Notes under the pieces: model-generated
Told to the model about the DNA's origin: nothing
Database searches by the model: none
What the model saw: only the letters and a program-made list of their open reading frames with translations
In this document: positions 7,896 through 16,710 of the stretch, piece after piece
How the letters are laid out: each line of letters opens with the position of its first letter
How positions within the stretch are numbered: the first letter of the stretch is position 1
NCBI RefSeq assembly: GCF_000009625.1
Contig: NC_002678.2
Location: forward strand, 6,108,001 to 6,172,000
Length of the DNA stretch: 64,000 nucleotides
Direction of reading: 5' to 3'
Origin: Mesorhizobium japonicum MAFF 303099
GTDB taxonomy: Bacteria > Pseudomonadota > Alphaproteobacteria > Rhizobiales > Rhizobiaceae
Position numbers and translations under genes: made by a program

Positions 7896-8117
7896 ATGTT
7901 AACGCTGTTGTCGTCGCTGAAGGTTCTGTTCGCCATGGGCACGCCGTCCGGGTCGCGCGCGCAAAGCGAAACGCAGGCATGGCTGACCGATCCGCTGTCG
8001 CATCCTGTGCTGAACACCATGTCGGAGCGTGAATTGGGCGACGTGCCGTTCAGGCTGACGGCGCGGCGAACGGTGCACGAGACCGCTTCATTGCAGGCCG
8101 GTTTCGGTAGGCTCTGA
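7896..8117 (+). CDS. Small DUF1127-like protein
   Basis: 73 residues, divergent from the LysR gene. The core WLTDPLSHPVLNTMSERELGDVPF resembles the short arginine-rich DUF1127/YjiS-like proteins of rhizobia, in which an 'M(S/D)xRELxDLPF/G' helix recurs. ATG 7896 is preceded by GAGGAG at 7884-7889. It could be the direct target of the neighbouring LysR regulator. Family membership is tentative because the arginine-rich C-terminal part is only weakly present (LTARRTVHET). Confidence 0.5.
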   Translation: MLTLLSSLKVLFAMGTPSGSRAQSETQAWLTDPLSHPVLNTMSERELGDVPFRLTARRTVHETASLQAGFGRL

Positions 8118-8238
8118 CGAGCCGAGGACGTGCCTTCAGCTTAACTGGAAGTCGAACCCGTCGCGCCTCTCTACGCGCGCACTGGCCCAACGGATGGCGG
8201 ATTGTTTCAGCGATCCCTGCATTTATATGTGCGCTGCA

Positions 8239-9399
8239 ATGAGATCGGCCACCTCAACAGCGCTACGCTTTTCCGTCGCCGGCATGATCGCGATGGCGGT
8301 GGCCATGGGCATCGGCCGCTTCGTCTACACGCCGATCCTGCCCGGCATGATGGAAGAGCTGCATCTGTCGCCGGCCAATGCGGGATGGATCGCCTCGGCC
8401 AATTATCTCGGTTACCTCGTTGGCGCGTTTGCGGCGGCGGGCGGCTGGGCGCATGGGCGCGAGCGTCTGCTGATGCTGGGCGGTCTTGGCGCCAGCACCA
8501 TCCTTGCCGCGCTGATGGGGCTGACCGACGCCATGGCCGCTTTTCTCCTCATCCGCTTTCTGGCCGGTCTGGCCAGCGCCTTCGTCATGGTGTTCATGGC
8601 CAGCATCGTTTTCAGCCATATCAATGCCGCCGGTCGCGGCGACCTGCAGGCCTGGCATTTCGGCGGCGTCGGCCTCGGCATCGCGATCTCCGCGGTGATG
8701 ATGGCGGTGCTGGTCACCGAGCATGCCGGCTGGGCGGCGGGCTGGTTGTGGTCGGCGGCAATTTCGGCTTGTGGCTTCGTGGTCGTGGCGCTGCTAGCGA
8801 ACGAAGGCCCGCTCGCAAACGGCCAAGCCGTCCGTGAACCGGCGCTGCCGAAAGACCGGTCTCTGACGAAGATCATCATTGCCTACGGCCTGTTTGGCTT
8901 TGGCTATGTCGTGACGGCGACGTTCCTGGTCGCCATCGTCCGCCAGGGCGGCGGCAGCCGCGTCTTCGAGGCCATGGTCTGGCTGGTCGCCGGTCTTGCC
9001 GGTTTTCCCTCGACCTGGTTGTGGCAGAAGATAGCCGGGCGGGTCGGGCTCAACGCCGCCTATGCGCTGGCATGTCTCATAGAAGTGATCGGCGTCACCG
9101 CCAGCGTGGCGCTCGGCGGATATTCGGGGCCGCTGCTTGGCGGTCTGCTGCTCGGCGGCACCTTCATCGCCATCACCGCGCTTGGCCTGCAGGCCGCGCG
9201 GCAGCAGGCGCCCCAGGCGCCCCGGCGCATCTTTGCCTTGATGACGGCGTCGTTCGGCCTTGGCCAGATCATCGGCCCGATCGCCGCCGGCCTTTTGGCG
9301 CAGATGTCAGGCGATTTCTTCCTCGCTTCGATCGTCGCCGCGGCCATGCTGGTGGTCTCCGGCGTCATCACATGGTCGGCCGCGCCAAAATCGCCATGA
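8239..9399 (+). CDS. MFS transporter, YbfB/YjiJ family
   Basis: About 386 residues with twelve predicted hydrophobic segments. MAMGIGRFVYTPILPGMMEELHLSPANAGWIASANYLGYLVGA is the conserved N-terminal signature of YbfB/YjiJ major-facilitator proteins, with the helix 2-3 loop GGWAHGRERLL. The start is uncertain: ATG 8239 gives the canonical N-terminus, while in-frame ATGs exist at 8227 and 8194; none has a strong ribosome binding site. Expected to be an inner-membrane proton-coupled exporter or importer; the substrate is unknown. Confidence 0.87.
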   Translation: MRSATSTALRFSVAGMIAMAVAMGIGRFVYTPILPGMMEELHLSPANAGWIASANYLGYLVGAFAAAGGWAHGRERLLMLGGLGASTILAALMGLTDAMAAFLLIRFLAGLASAFVMVFMASIVFSHINAAGRGDLQAWHFGGVGLGIAISAVMMAVLVTEHAGWAAGWLWSAAISACGFVVVALLANEGPLANGQAVREPALPKDRSLTKIIIAYGLFGFGYVVTATFLVAIVRQGGGSRVFEAMVWLVAGLAGFPSTWLWQKIAGRVGLNAAYALACLIEVIGVTASVALGGYSGPLLGGLLLGGTFIAITALGLQAARQQAPQAPRRIFALMTASFGLGQIIGPIAAGLLAQMSGDFFLASIVAAAMLVVSGVITWSAAPKSP

Positions 9400-9512
9400 T
9401 TGTGGGTTTGCTCTGCGCCGGGCATCGGGCAGGCATTTTCTTTCCCCCTAATGTGTGACTTTATGCCCGCCGAAGTCAGCTGATTTGCCCATCAAGCAAG
9501 GAATTCGCCACA

Positions 9513-10772
9513 GTGTTCGTATCCTTCTTCCCGCAGCCGAAGCTCTTCTTCTCTTCGGCCGCCATCTGGAGCCTTGCGGCGATCCTGTTCTGGTTTTTCG
9601 GTGGTGAGCAATTGGGCGCCGTTTTCGGCCTGCCAGCCGCCGCCGCTGACGCTCCGCCCATCATCGGCATCGCTGTTCTCGTGTCGAAGCCGTTCCTCTG
9701 GTTCTACATCTATTTCGTGGCCTGCGTGGCCATCTTCTACGCATTCTGGAGCTGGTATTCGCCGCATCCGTGGCAGCGCTGGTCGATCCTGATGACGGCG
9801 GTTATCCTGTTCTTCATCTATTTCAATGTGCAGGTCAGCGTCGCCGTCAACGCCTGGTACGGGCCCTTCTTCGACTATGTGCAGGGGCTGATGTCAGGGA
9901 CCGGAAAATCGACCAACGGTGAATTTTATACCGGGCTGGCCGACTTTTCCTGGCTCGCGCTGGTCGGCATGAATGTGCAGGTGGTCAATGCCTTTATCGT
10001 CAGCCATTGGATCTTCCGCTGGCGCACGGCGATGAACAACTACTTCATCGAGAACTGGGCTAGGCTGCGCCATATCGAGGGTGCCTCGCAGCGCATCCAG
10101 GAAGACACGATGCGGTTTTCGCAGATCATGGAAGATCTCGGCTCCAGCTTCGTCCAGTCAATCATGACCTTGATCGCCTTCCTCCCGGTGATGATCCAGC
10201 TGCAGGCCCATATCAGCGAATTGCCGATCATCGGCGCGATCCCGCAGCCCCTAGTTGTCGCGGCGCTTGCCTGGTGTCTGTTCGGAACGATCTCGGTGAT
10301 GATTGCCGGCCTGAAACTTCCGGGATTGCAGTTCCGCAACCAGCGCGTCGAAGCCGCCTACCGCAAGGAACTGGTTTACGGCGAGGATCATGTGGATCGT
10401 GCACAGCCTGCCACCACCGCCGAGCTGTTCGCCAATGTCCGGCACAATTATTTCAGGCTCTATTTCCACTACATCTATTTCAACGTCGTCCGGTACACCT
10501 ACCTGCAGGCCGACAACATCTTCTCGCTGCTGATCCTGGGTCCGTCGCTGGTCGCGCACAAGATAACGTTCGGTGCGCTGAACCAGATCTCGAACGCCTT
10601 CGGCAAGGTGACGGGGTCGCTGCAATTCCTGCTCACCTCGTGGTCGACCATTGTCGAGCTGCAATCGGTCCACAAGCGTCTGCGCGCCTTCGAGGCGACG
10701 CTGCTTGGCGAACCGCTGCCCGATATCGATCAGCGCTATCTGGCAAGGCAGGGCGCCGAAGATCCGGCATAG
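9513..10772 (+). CDS. bacA: BacA/SbmA-family peptide transporter
   Basis: 419 residues, matching the BacA/SbmA family length. The protein opens MFVSFFPQPKLFF and contains NVQVSVAVNAWYGPFFDYVQ, HWIFRWRTAMNNYFIENWARLRHIEGASQRIQEDTMRFSQIMEDLG and EAAYRKELVYGEDH, which I recognise as the SbmA/BacA core (a relative of ABC exporter membrane domains without its own ATPase; proton-driven). In rhizobia BacA imports proline-rich and nodule cysteine-rich peptides and is required for bacteroid survival in some legumes; in Brucella it supports chronic infection. GTG 9513 follows AAGGAAT at 9498-9504. It stands alone, converging on a deacetylase gene. Confidence 0.9.
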   Translation: MFVSFFPQPKLFFSSAAIWSLAAILFWFFGGEQLGAVFGLPAAAADAPPIIGIAVLVSKPFLWFYIYFVACVAIFYAFWSWYSPHPWQRWSILMTAVILFFIYFNVQVSVAVNAWYGPFFDYVQGLMSGTGKSTNGEFYTGLADFSWLALVGMNVQVVNAFIVSHWIFRWRTAMNNYFIENWARLRHIEGASQRIQEDTMRFSQIMEDLGSSFVQSIMTLIAFLPVMIQLQAHISELPIIGAIPQPLVVAALAWCLFGTISVMIAGLKLPGLQFRNQRVEAAYRKELVYGEDHVDRAQPATTAELFANVRHNYFRLYFHYIYFNVVRYTYLQADNIFSLLILGPSLVAHKITFGALNQISNAFGKVTGSLQFLLTSWSTIVELQSVHKRLRAFEATLLGEPLPDIDQRYLARQGAEDPA

Positions 10773-10792
10773 TAAGGGTTTGATGTAAAACG

Positions 10793-10815
10793 GGTTGGCG
10801 GCTCAGCCGCCAACC
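10793..10815. terminator. Convergent hairpin between bacA and the deacetylase
   Basis: Perfect stem GGTTGGCGGC / GCCGCCAACC with a three-base loop TCA. The loop is exactly the stop codon (TGA on the minus strand) of the polysaccharide deacetylase gene, so the stem encodes its last residues. No T-run follows on either side, so termination is inferred. Confidence 0.5.
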
Positions 10816-11810
10816 GAGGCCTGCTTCTGGCCGGCAGCCTGCCGCGAAACGTAGTCGCGAAAACTGATGCATTCGACATCGGCCTTGACGCAGACCTCGC
10901 CGGCAAAGCGCTCCAGCGCGTTCCAGTAGGCGCCGTCATTCATCAGCGTGAAGTGGAAGCCGAGTTCCAGCGGAATGCGCTTGCCCTGATACTGCGCGTC
11001 GAAGGCGGCGCGAAAGGCATGATAGGTCCGGTTGGCGAACTCGTCCGCCATGCTCGGCCGCTCGAAACCGCCGGAATGCCTGACATAGAGATTGTAATCC
11101 ATGGCGATAACCGGCCTGGATTTCGGTCCTTCCGGGATCTGCGGCAGTGAAAAGCGGGTGATGCCGTCGATGGTCGGCGGCTGGGCAGGCCCCTGCGAGA
11201 CGCCGCTGGCGTCGAACTCGTAGCCGGCGGCGGGCAAGGCCTCGTAAAGCGCCTTGCTGGCCGACAGATAGGGCGCGCGGAAACCGATCACGGCATGCCG
11301 GGCCAAATCGCGCCAGCCAGCGGGTTCAGGCGCGATGCCGTTGATCGCATAGGCATTCTCGAGAATTTGTTCGAACGAGGCGAATTCCTTGAGCCAGTCG
11401 GCCTTGCTCCAGTCCTTGCCGTCGAAATGGCCGCAGGCGTGGCTGGCGATATCATGGCCTTCATGCGCGGCGAGGCCGATCTGCTCGAGCCGCTCGGCCA
11501 CCTCCTGTTTGGAAGCGGCAAAGCCGATATTGGATTTGCCAGCCGTTTTGCCGGGTGCCGTGTATTCCTTGCGTGTCTCCGGCGACAGCAGGAAGACGCA
11601 GGAGAGAAAATAGGTGAAATGCGCGCCAGTGCGCTGCGCCAGCGCCCGGCTGCGCTTCCACTGCGAGACGTCACGGGCGCTGTCGAAGGAGATGATGACC
11701 ACCTGCTTCGGCTTTGCCGGCATTGGCGGCGCGGGCGGATCGGCCAGGGCCGCGCCGGCAGAGGCGAGGGAGGCAAGCGCGAACGCGGCAACGCGAGACA
11801 AACTAGGCAT
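10803..11810 (-). CDS. Secreted polysaccharide deacetylase-family protein
   Basis: 335 residues. A signal peptide (MPSLSRVAAFALASLASAGAALA) is followed by KQVVIISFDSARDVSQWKRS, in which FDSA occupies the position of the NodB 'TFDDG' first motif, then AHEGHDIASHACGHFDG, equivalent to the metal-binding HxxxH motif (two histidines), and later GFRAPYLS (the 'RxPY' motif). The second aspartate of TFDD is missing, so the metal site is atypical. The product is exported to the periplasm and may act on peptidoglycan or an exopolysaccharide. The long open frame upstream of 11810 has no family resemblance and was left out. Confidence 0.85.
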   Translation of the reverse strand: MPSLSRVAAFALASLASAGAALADPPAPPMPAKPKQVVIISFDSARDVSQWKRSRALAQRTGAHFTYFLSCVFLLSPETRKEYTAPGKTAGKSNIGFAASKQEVAERLEQIGLAAHEGHDIASHACGHFDGKDWSKADWLKEFASFEQILENAYAINGIAPEPAGWRDLARHAVIGFRAPYLSASKALYEALPAAGYEFDASGVSQGPAQPPTIDGITRFSLPQIPEGPKSRPVIAMDYNLYVRHSGGFERPSMADEFANRTYHAFRAAFDAQYQGKRIPLELGFHFTLMNDGAYWNALERFAGEVCVKADVECISFRDYVSRQAAGQKQASVGG

Positions 11811-11890
11811 CGGCAAACTTACTGGCTCCAGGCGATCACAAAGCCGGCTATCCCCGAAATGTGGCGTGGGTGCGATTGGGCTTTTTGCCG

Positions 11891-11950
11891 GTTTGCCCCG
11901 GGCAAACATCCGTTTCCCCCGGGGCAAACATCGGTTTGCCTCCGGGGAAT
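11891..11950. repeat. Clustered short palindromes in a divergent intergenic region
   Basis: GTTTGCC-CCG-GGCAAAC (11891-11907) and GGCAAAC-ATCG-GTTTGCC (11923-11940) share the same half-site in two spacings, and GGCAAACATC recurs directly at 11901 and 11923. The flanks alternate CCCCGGGG-type runs. It lies between the divergently transcribed deacetylase (11810) and YfgM-like (12049) genes, so it could be an operator, or an unclassified repeat. Confidence 0.5.
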
Positions 11951-12048
11951 AGGCGATTTTCCGGCCGAACCCCTTCCATGCCGACAAAATTTCGCTAAAA
12001 CGCGGGCTCATGAACCGCCCCGGCCCGGGGCAAAAGTGGTTTTGATTG

Positions 12049-12714
12049 ATGTCCGACGACAGTTTTATCCGTGAAGTCAACGACGAGATGCGTCGCGAGC
12101 AGGCGCAGAAGCTGTGGGACCGTTTCGGCCCGGCCTTGCTCGGCATTGCGATCCTCGTGGTGCTCGGCACCGCCGCCTTCGTCGGCTATCGCTATTGGGA
12201 CGAGACGCGCGCCAACCGCTCCGGCGATGCCTTCTCGCAGGCCTTGAAACTGGCCAATGACGGCAAGAACGACGATGCGCTGGCCGCGCTCGACCAGCTG
12301 GAAAAGGATGGCTACGGCGCCTATCCGCTGCTTGCCCGCATGCGCGCCGCCACCGTCAAGGCGAGCAAGGGCGACACCGCCGCCGCCGTCAAGGATTTCG
12401 ACGACGTCGCCGCCGACACCGCCATCCCCCAGGGCATTCGCGATATGGCGCGGCTCAGGGCAGCGCTCCTGCTCGTCGACCACGGCTCCTTCGCCGACGT
12501 GTCCAGCCGCGTCGAGGCGCTGACATCGGACACCAACACGCTGCGCCACACGGCGCGCGAGGCGCTCGGCCTTGCCGCCTGGAAGGAAGGCAAGACCCAG
12601 GACGCGTTGAAACTGTTCGACCAGATCGCCGCCGATGACGGCGCCCCGCGCAACACCCGCGAGCGGGCAACGCTGATGTCCGAGCTGATCCGCGGCTCAG
12701 GCAATGCCTCGTAA
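12049..12714 (+). CDS. YfgM-like tetratricopeptide protein (SecYEG ancillary type)
   Basis: 221 residues. An N-terminal cytoplasmic segment MSDDSFIREVNDEMRREQAQKLWDRFG leads into one transmembrane helix (about 28-47, ALLGIAILVVLGTAAFVGYRYW) and then alanine-rich TPR-like helices, the order found in YfgM/DUF2133 proteins. In gammaproteobacteria YfgM assists periplasmic chaperones at the Sec translocon and sits in a yfgM-bamB-der operon; here der follows 63 bases later with no bamB. ATG 12049 directly follows an in-frame TTG at 12046. Confidence 0.85.
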   Translation: MSDDSFIREVNDEMRREQAQKLWDRFGPALLGIAILVVLGTAAFVGYRYWDETRANRSGDAFSQALKLANDGKNDDALAALDQLEKDGYGAYPLLARMRAATVKASKGDTAAAVKDFDDVAADTAIPQGIRDMARLRAALLLVDHGSFADVSSRVEALTSDTNTLRHTAREALGLAAWKEGKTQDALKLFDQIAADDGAPRNTRERATLMSELIRGSGNAS

Positions 12715-12763
12715 ATGCATGTCGCCCAAAAGTGTGCAGCGGTTTTGGGACGTCGACATGCAT
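12715..12763. repeat. REP-like palindrome, copy 1 (ATGCATGTCGCCCAAAA family)
   Basis: Outer arms ATGCATGTCG (12715-12724) and CGACATGCAT (12754-12763) pair perfectly, inner arms CCCAAAA (12725-12731) and TTTTGGG (12743-12749) pair too. Related copies in this window lie at 26673-26719 and 30739-30782. It begins directly after the YfgM-like stop codon and lies ahead of der. Confidence 0.8.
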
Positions 12764-12777
12764 GATTGTAGGACCGT

Positions 12778-14217
12778 ATGACCTTCAAAGTCGCCATCAT
12801 CGGCAGACCTAACGTCGGCAAATCGACCCTTTTCAATCGGCTGGTGGGAAGGAAGCTGGCGCTTGTCGACGACACGCCGGGCGTCACCCGCGACCGTCGC
12901 GTCCATGCCGCTAAGCTTTACGATCTGCATTTCGACGTCATCGACACAGCCGGTTTCGAGGATGCCGGCGCATCGACCTTGCCCGGCCGCATGCGCGCGC
13001 AGACCGAGATCGCCATCCACGAAGCCGACCTGATCTTCTTCACCATCGACGCCAAGTCCGGCCTGCTGCCGGATGACAGGACCTTCGCCGAGATCGTGCG
13101 CAAGTCCGGCAAGCCGGTGGTGCTGGTCGCCAACAAGGCCGAGGCCAAGGGCGCGCAGGGCGGCATGCTGGAGGCCTGGGAACTCGGGCTGGGAGAACCG
13201 ATCCCAGTTTCCGCCGAACATGGCCAGGGCATGCCCGATCTGCGCGATGCGGTGATCGCGGCACTCGGCGAGGCGCGCGCTTTCGGTGAGGAGGAAGAGG
13301 GCGAGGACGACGAGATCGCTGCCACCGAGGTGCTGATCGGCGAGGATATTGCCGACCCTGACGCCGAGGATGCGCACACTTACGACAACACCAAGCCGAT
13401 GCGCATCGCTGTCGTCGGCCGCCCGAACGCCGGCAAGTCGACGCTGATCAATGCGCTGATCGGCGAGGAGCGGCTGCTGACCGGACCGGAGGCCGGCATC
13501 ACCCGCGATTCGATTTCCGTCGACTGGGATTGGCATGGCCGTCGGCTGAAGCTGTTCGACACGGCCGGCATGCGCCGCAAGGCGAGGATCCACGAAAAGC
13601 TCGAAGTGATGTCGGTGCAGGACGGCTTGCGCGCCATCCGCTTTGCCGAGATCGTCATCATCGTGCTCGACGCCACCATTCCCTTCGAGAAGCAGGATCT
13701 GCAGATCGCCGACCTGATCATTCGCGAGGGTCGCGCGCCGGTGATCGCCTTCAACAAATGGGACCTGATAGATCATCCGCAGGAGCTGCTGGCGGAATTG
13801 CGCGAGAAGACCGAGCGGCTGCTGCCGCAGGTGCGCGGCATCCAGGCAGTGCCGGTCTCGGCGGAGACCGGGCGCGGCCTCGACAAGCTGATGGATGCGG
13901 TGCTGCGGACCCACAAGGTCTGGAACAGCCGCGTCTCGACCGGCAAGCTCAACCGCTGGCTGGAAGCCATACTGGCGCATCATCCGCCGCCCGCCGTTGC
14001 CGGGCGCCGGCTCAAGGTCAAATATGTCACCCAGGCCAAGACGCGGCCGCCGGGTTTCGTGGTCCAGTGCTCGCGTCCGGATGCGATGCCGCAATCCTAT
14101 GTGCGCTATCTCTCCAACAGCCTGCGCGAAGCCTTCGACATGCCGGGCGTGCCGATCCGCATCGCGTTGCGCACCTCCGACAATCCTTTCGCCGGTCGAG
14201 CCAAGAAACGCGGCTGA
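12778..14217 (+). CDS. der: Ribosome biogenesis GTPase Der (EngA)
   Basis: 479 residues with the double-GTPase layout unique to Der: first G domain G1 GRPNVGKST (about 9-17), G3 DTAGFE, G4 NKAE; second domain G1 GRPNAGKST (about 217), G3 DTAGMRRK, G4 NKWD; then a C-terminal KH-like domain (about 385-479, [26 protein letters not shown]). An acidic linker ([15 protein letters not shown]) joins the two G domains. Der binds the 50S subunit and is essential for its assembly. It follows the YfgM-like gene and a REP palindrome on the same strand. Confidence 0.97.
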   Translation: MTFKVAIIGRPNVGKSTLFNRLVGRKLALVDDTPGVTRDRRVHAAKLYDLHFDVIDTAGFEDAGASTLPGRMRAQTEIAIHEADLIFFTIDAKSGLLPDDRTFAEIVRKSGKPVVLVANKAEAKGAQGGMLEAWELGLGEPIPVSAEHGQGMPDLRDAVIAALGEARAFGEEEEGEDDEIAATEVLIGEDIADPDAEDAHTYDNTKPMRIAVVGRPNAGKSTLINALIGEERLLTGPEAGITRDSISVDWDWHGRRLKLFDTAGMRRKARIHEKLEVMSVQDGLRAIRFAEIVIIVLDATIPFEKQDLQIADLIIREGRAPVIAFNKWDLIDHPQELLAELREKTERLLPQVRGIQAVPVSAETGRGLDKLMDAVLRTHKVWNSRVSTGKLNRWLEAILAHHPPPAVAGRRLKVKYVTQAKTRPPGFVVQCSRPDAMPQSYVRYLSNSLREAFDMPGVPIRIALRTSDNPFAGRAKKRG

Positions 14218-14235
14218 GCCTCGGTGCTCGTCCGA

Positions 14236-15153
14236 TCAGGCGACCGCACGCAAGCCCGCAGTCCGCGCATTGCCCGGCAAGGCCTGCCGCGCCGCCTCCA
14301 GCAATATGTCGGCGAGGCGGGCTGCCACTGGCTCGGGTTCGGCATCCCGGCGGTGCAGGAACAACGCCATCTTGGGCAGCGCCGGTAGCCCGGCAATCTC
14401 CGGCGCCATCGCACTGACGCTGGCCGGCAGGCCGATATCGGTGCGGATCGTCAGCCCCAGCCCCGCCGCGACAGCCGCCCAGATGCCGCCAAGGCTCGGG
14501 CTGGAGAAGGCCATGCGCCAGGGCAGCCCGGCGCGGTCGAGCGTTTCCGTCGCCACCGTACGCAACAGGCATGGCGCCTCGAGCGCCACCAGCGGCAGCG
14601 GTTCGCCGTCGCGCAGGCTGGTCTCGATGCGCTTTGCCGGGCCGATCCAGCGCATGGGAACATCGGCGACATGCTCGCTGTAGGGCAGCGTCTGGCCGCT
14701 GTGCCAGGCGAGCGCGATGTCGAGGCTGCCTGACATCACCCTTTCGGCCAGCTCGTGGCTGCGCGCGATCCTGGCCTCGATCTTGACCTTGGGGTGAGCG
14801 CGGGCGAAGCGGCCGAGCACGTCCGGCAGCACCGCCTCGCCAAAATCCTCCTGCAGGCCGAGCCGCACCCAGCCTTCCAGTTCGACATCGTGGATCGCCG
14901 CTGCCGCCTCGTCATTCAGCTCGAGCAGCCGCCGCGCATAGCCGAGCATGGTTTCGCCGGCCTCCGTCAAGGCCAGCCCACGCCCCGCTTTGCGGAAGAT
15001 CGGCGTGGCCGCCTGATCTTCCAGTTTCTTCAATTGCGCGCTCACCGCCGAGGTCGACCGGCCCAGCCGGTCGGCGGCCTTGGCAAAGCTGCCCAGCTCC
15101 ATGCCGGTGACGAAACTGCGGAGAACATCGAGGTCGAAGGTGACGCGTTGCAT
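14236..15153 (-). CDS. LysR-family transcriptional regulator
   Basis: 305 residues. The helix-turn-helix region is LDVLRSFVTGMELGSFAKAADRLGRSTSAVSAQLKKLEDQ, followed by the effector-binding domain (WVRLGLQEDFGEAVLPDVLGRFARAHPKV). ATG 15153 is preceded by AGGACG at a fitting distance on the minus strand; the in-frame sequence upstream to 15210 is outside the family. It diverges from an MFS transporter gene (15273), the usual setting for a regulator controlling the transporter. Inducer unknown. Confidence 0.9.
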   Translation of the reverse strand: MQRVTFDLDVLRSFVTGMELGSFAKAADRLGRSTSAVSAQLKKLEDQAATPIFRKAGRGLALTEAGETMLGYARRLLELNDEAAAAIHDVELEGWVRLGLQEDFGEAVLPDVLGRFARAHPKVKIEARIARSHELAERVMSGSLDIALAWHSGQTLPYSEHVADVPMRWIGPAKRIETSLRDGEPLPLVALEAPCLLRTVATETLDRAGLPWRMAFSSPSLGGIWAAVAAGLGLTIRTDIGLPASVSAMAPEIAGLPALPKMALFLHRRDAEPEPVAARLADILLEAARQALPGNARTAGLRAVA

Positions 15154-15272
15154 GGAAACGTCCTGTTTTTCGGGATTGATAGTCAAAAACTTCCTGATTT
15201 TAAGGATCAACCTATGGCGCTAGAGAAATGCCGTCAAGGTCCAGGGGACTGGGCCGTCACGGGAATGAAATC

Positions 15273-16565
15273 ATGTCCGCCATCCTCGACTGCACCGACC
15301 AAGACACGCAGAAACTCTTGGGAGGCAGCGCTGCCGCCCCTGCCGGAAGGGTGTTCAGCCCAGGGCACCGCTGGAAGGTCCTGGGCATTGGCGTCGCCGC
15401 CAACGCCAGCTTCTCGGCCACCTTCTCCGGCATACCGGCAACGGCGGTCGTGCTGCGTCAGGGCTATCACCTAAGCAATGCCGAACTTGGCCTGGCACTC
15501 GGCGTCCTCGGCCTGGGGGTTGCGCTCAGCGAATTGCCCTGGGGCTTGCTCACCGATCGGTGGGGCGACCGCCGCGTGCTGCTGATCGGGCTTGGCGCCA
15601 CGGCCGCCTGGCTCCTTGCCATGGCCATGCTCGTCGTGCCGACAAGGTCAGGCGTTCCCGATGTCATGCTCCTGTCGGCAAGCCTGCTCTTCACCGGACT
15701 GCTCGGCGGCAGTGTCAACGGCTCGAGCGGCCGCGCCATCATGGGCTGGTTCAGGGAAAACGAACGCGGCTTCGCCATGAGCATAAGGCAGACAGCGGTG
15801 CCACTCGGCGGCGGTCTCGGCGCGCTTGTCCTGCCGTCGCTTGCGCTTGCTTTCGGCTTTTCCGCGGTATTCACGCTGCTGGCCGGCGCGTCCGCTCTTT
15901 CCGCTCTGTTTGCCTGGCGTTGGCTGCACGAACCGCCAGCAGCAGCGCACGTCGCTGCGTCTGCCGCTGCTGGACCGGCGCCGCTGCGCAACATCGAGGT
16001 CTGGCGCATCGCGACCGCCATCGGCCTGCTTTGCTTCCCGCAGGTGGCCGTGCTCACCTTCGCATCGGTGTTCCTGCACGACTTCGTCGGGCTGGGAACA
16101 GTGGCGATCAGTGCGAGCCTCGCCGCAGTGCAGATTGGCGCCATGGTCATGCGCGTCTGGAGCGGCCGCTTCACCGACCGCCATGGCAACCGTCGCCAGT
16201 TTCTGCGCTCATGCAGTGCGCTCAGCGGGTTGGCTTTCTCTGTGCTTTGGCTGATGGTCCTGGCCGGCTCCGCAGTGCCGGGCGGCCAGTCCTTCCTGAT
16301 CGCCGTCCTTCCCTTTGTGCTTATTGTCGCGGGCATCTCGGTTTCAGCTTGGCACGGCGTTGCCTATACCGAGCTTGCAACGCTTGCCGGCGCCGGCCAT
16401 GTCGGAACTGCGCTCAGCCTGGCCAACACCTTCGTCTTCGTTGGCTTCTTCCTGGTGCCGGTGGCCATTCCCGGCCTGCTGCACCTGTGGTCATGGCCCG
16501 GCGTCTGGCTGTCGGCGTCCCTCTGCGCGCTGATCGCCTGGCCGATCTTCCTGCGGCCGGCCTGA
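15273..16565 (+). CDS. MFS transporter
   Basis: 430 residues with twelve hydrophobic segments. The loop GLLTDRWGDRRVLLIGLG after the second helix is the major-facilitator signature (D-R-x-G-R-R form), and a second partial copy, SGRFTDRHGNRRQFL, follows after the central loop (about residue 290). The N-terminal 30 residues are hydrophilic. It diverges from a LysR gene 119 bases away, which probably controls it. The ATG at 15273 has GGGAATG ahead of it. Substrate not predictable. Confidence 0.9.
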   Translation: MSAILDCTDQDTQKLLGGSAAAPAGRVFSPGHRWKVLGIGVAANASFSATFSGIPATAVVLRQGYHLSNAELGLALGVLGLGVALSELPWGLLTDRWGDRRVLLIGLGATAAWLLAMAMLVVPTRSGVPDVMLLSASLLFTGLLGGSVNGSSGRAIMGWFRENERGFAMSIRQTAVPLGGGLGALVLPSLALAFGFSAVFTLLAGASALSALFAWRWLHEPPAAAHVAASAAAGPAPLRNIEVWRIATAIGLLCFPQVAVLTFASVFLHDFVGLGTVAISASLAAVQIGAMVMRVWSGRFTDRHGNRRQFLRSCSALSGLAFSVLWLMVLAGSAVPGGQSFLIAVLPFVLIVAGISVSAWHGVAYTELATLAGAGHVGTALSLANTFVFVGFFLVPVAIPGLLHLWSWPGVWLSASLCALIAWPIFLRPA

Positions 16566-16710
16566 ACGCTCCGGCCGCAAAACCGCCCGACTTCCAAACC
16601 ACGACCTTGAGCCGACTGAGAAAACCCGACCGATCCCGTTAACGTCCCATCAAGGTTAATGCATCATTTTGCTCTCCAGTGGGGTCAGTAGCGTTCCTGG
16701 AGAGAGTTCC

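Noticed and set aside
8118..8193. tRNA-like fragment GAAGTCGAACCCGTCG
   Set aside because: No other arms of a tRNA can be folded around it.
12697..14094. 465-codon open frame antisense to der
   Set aside because: Shadow of der; contains no motif.
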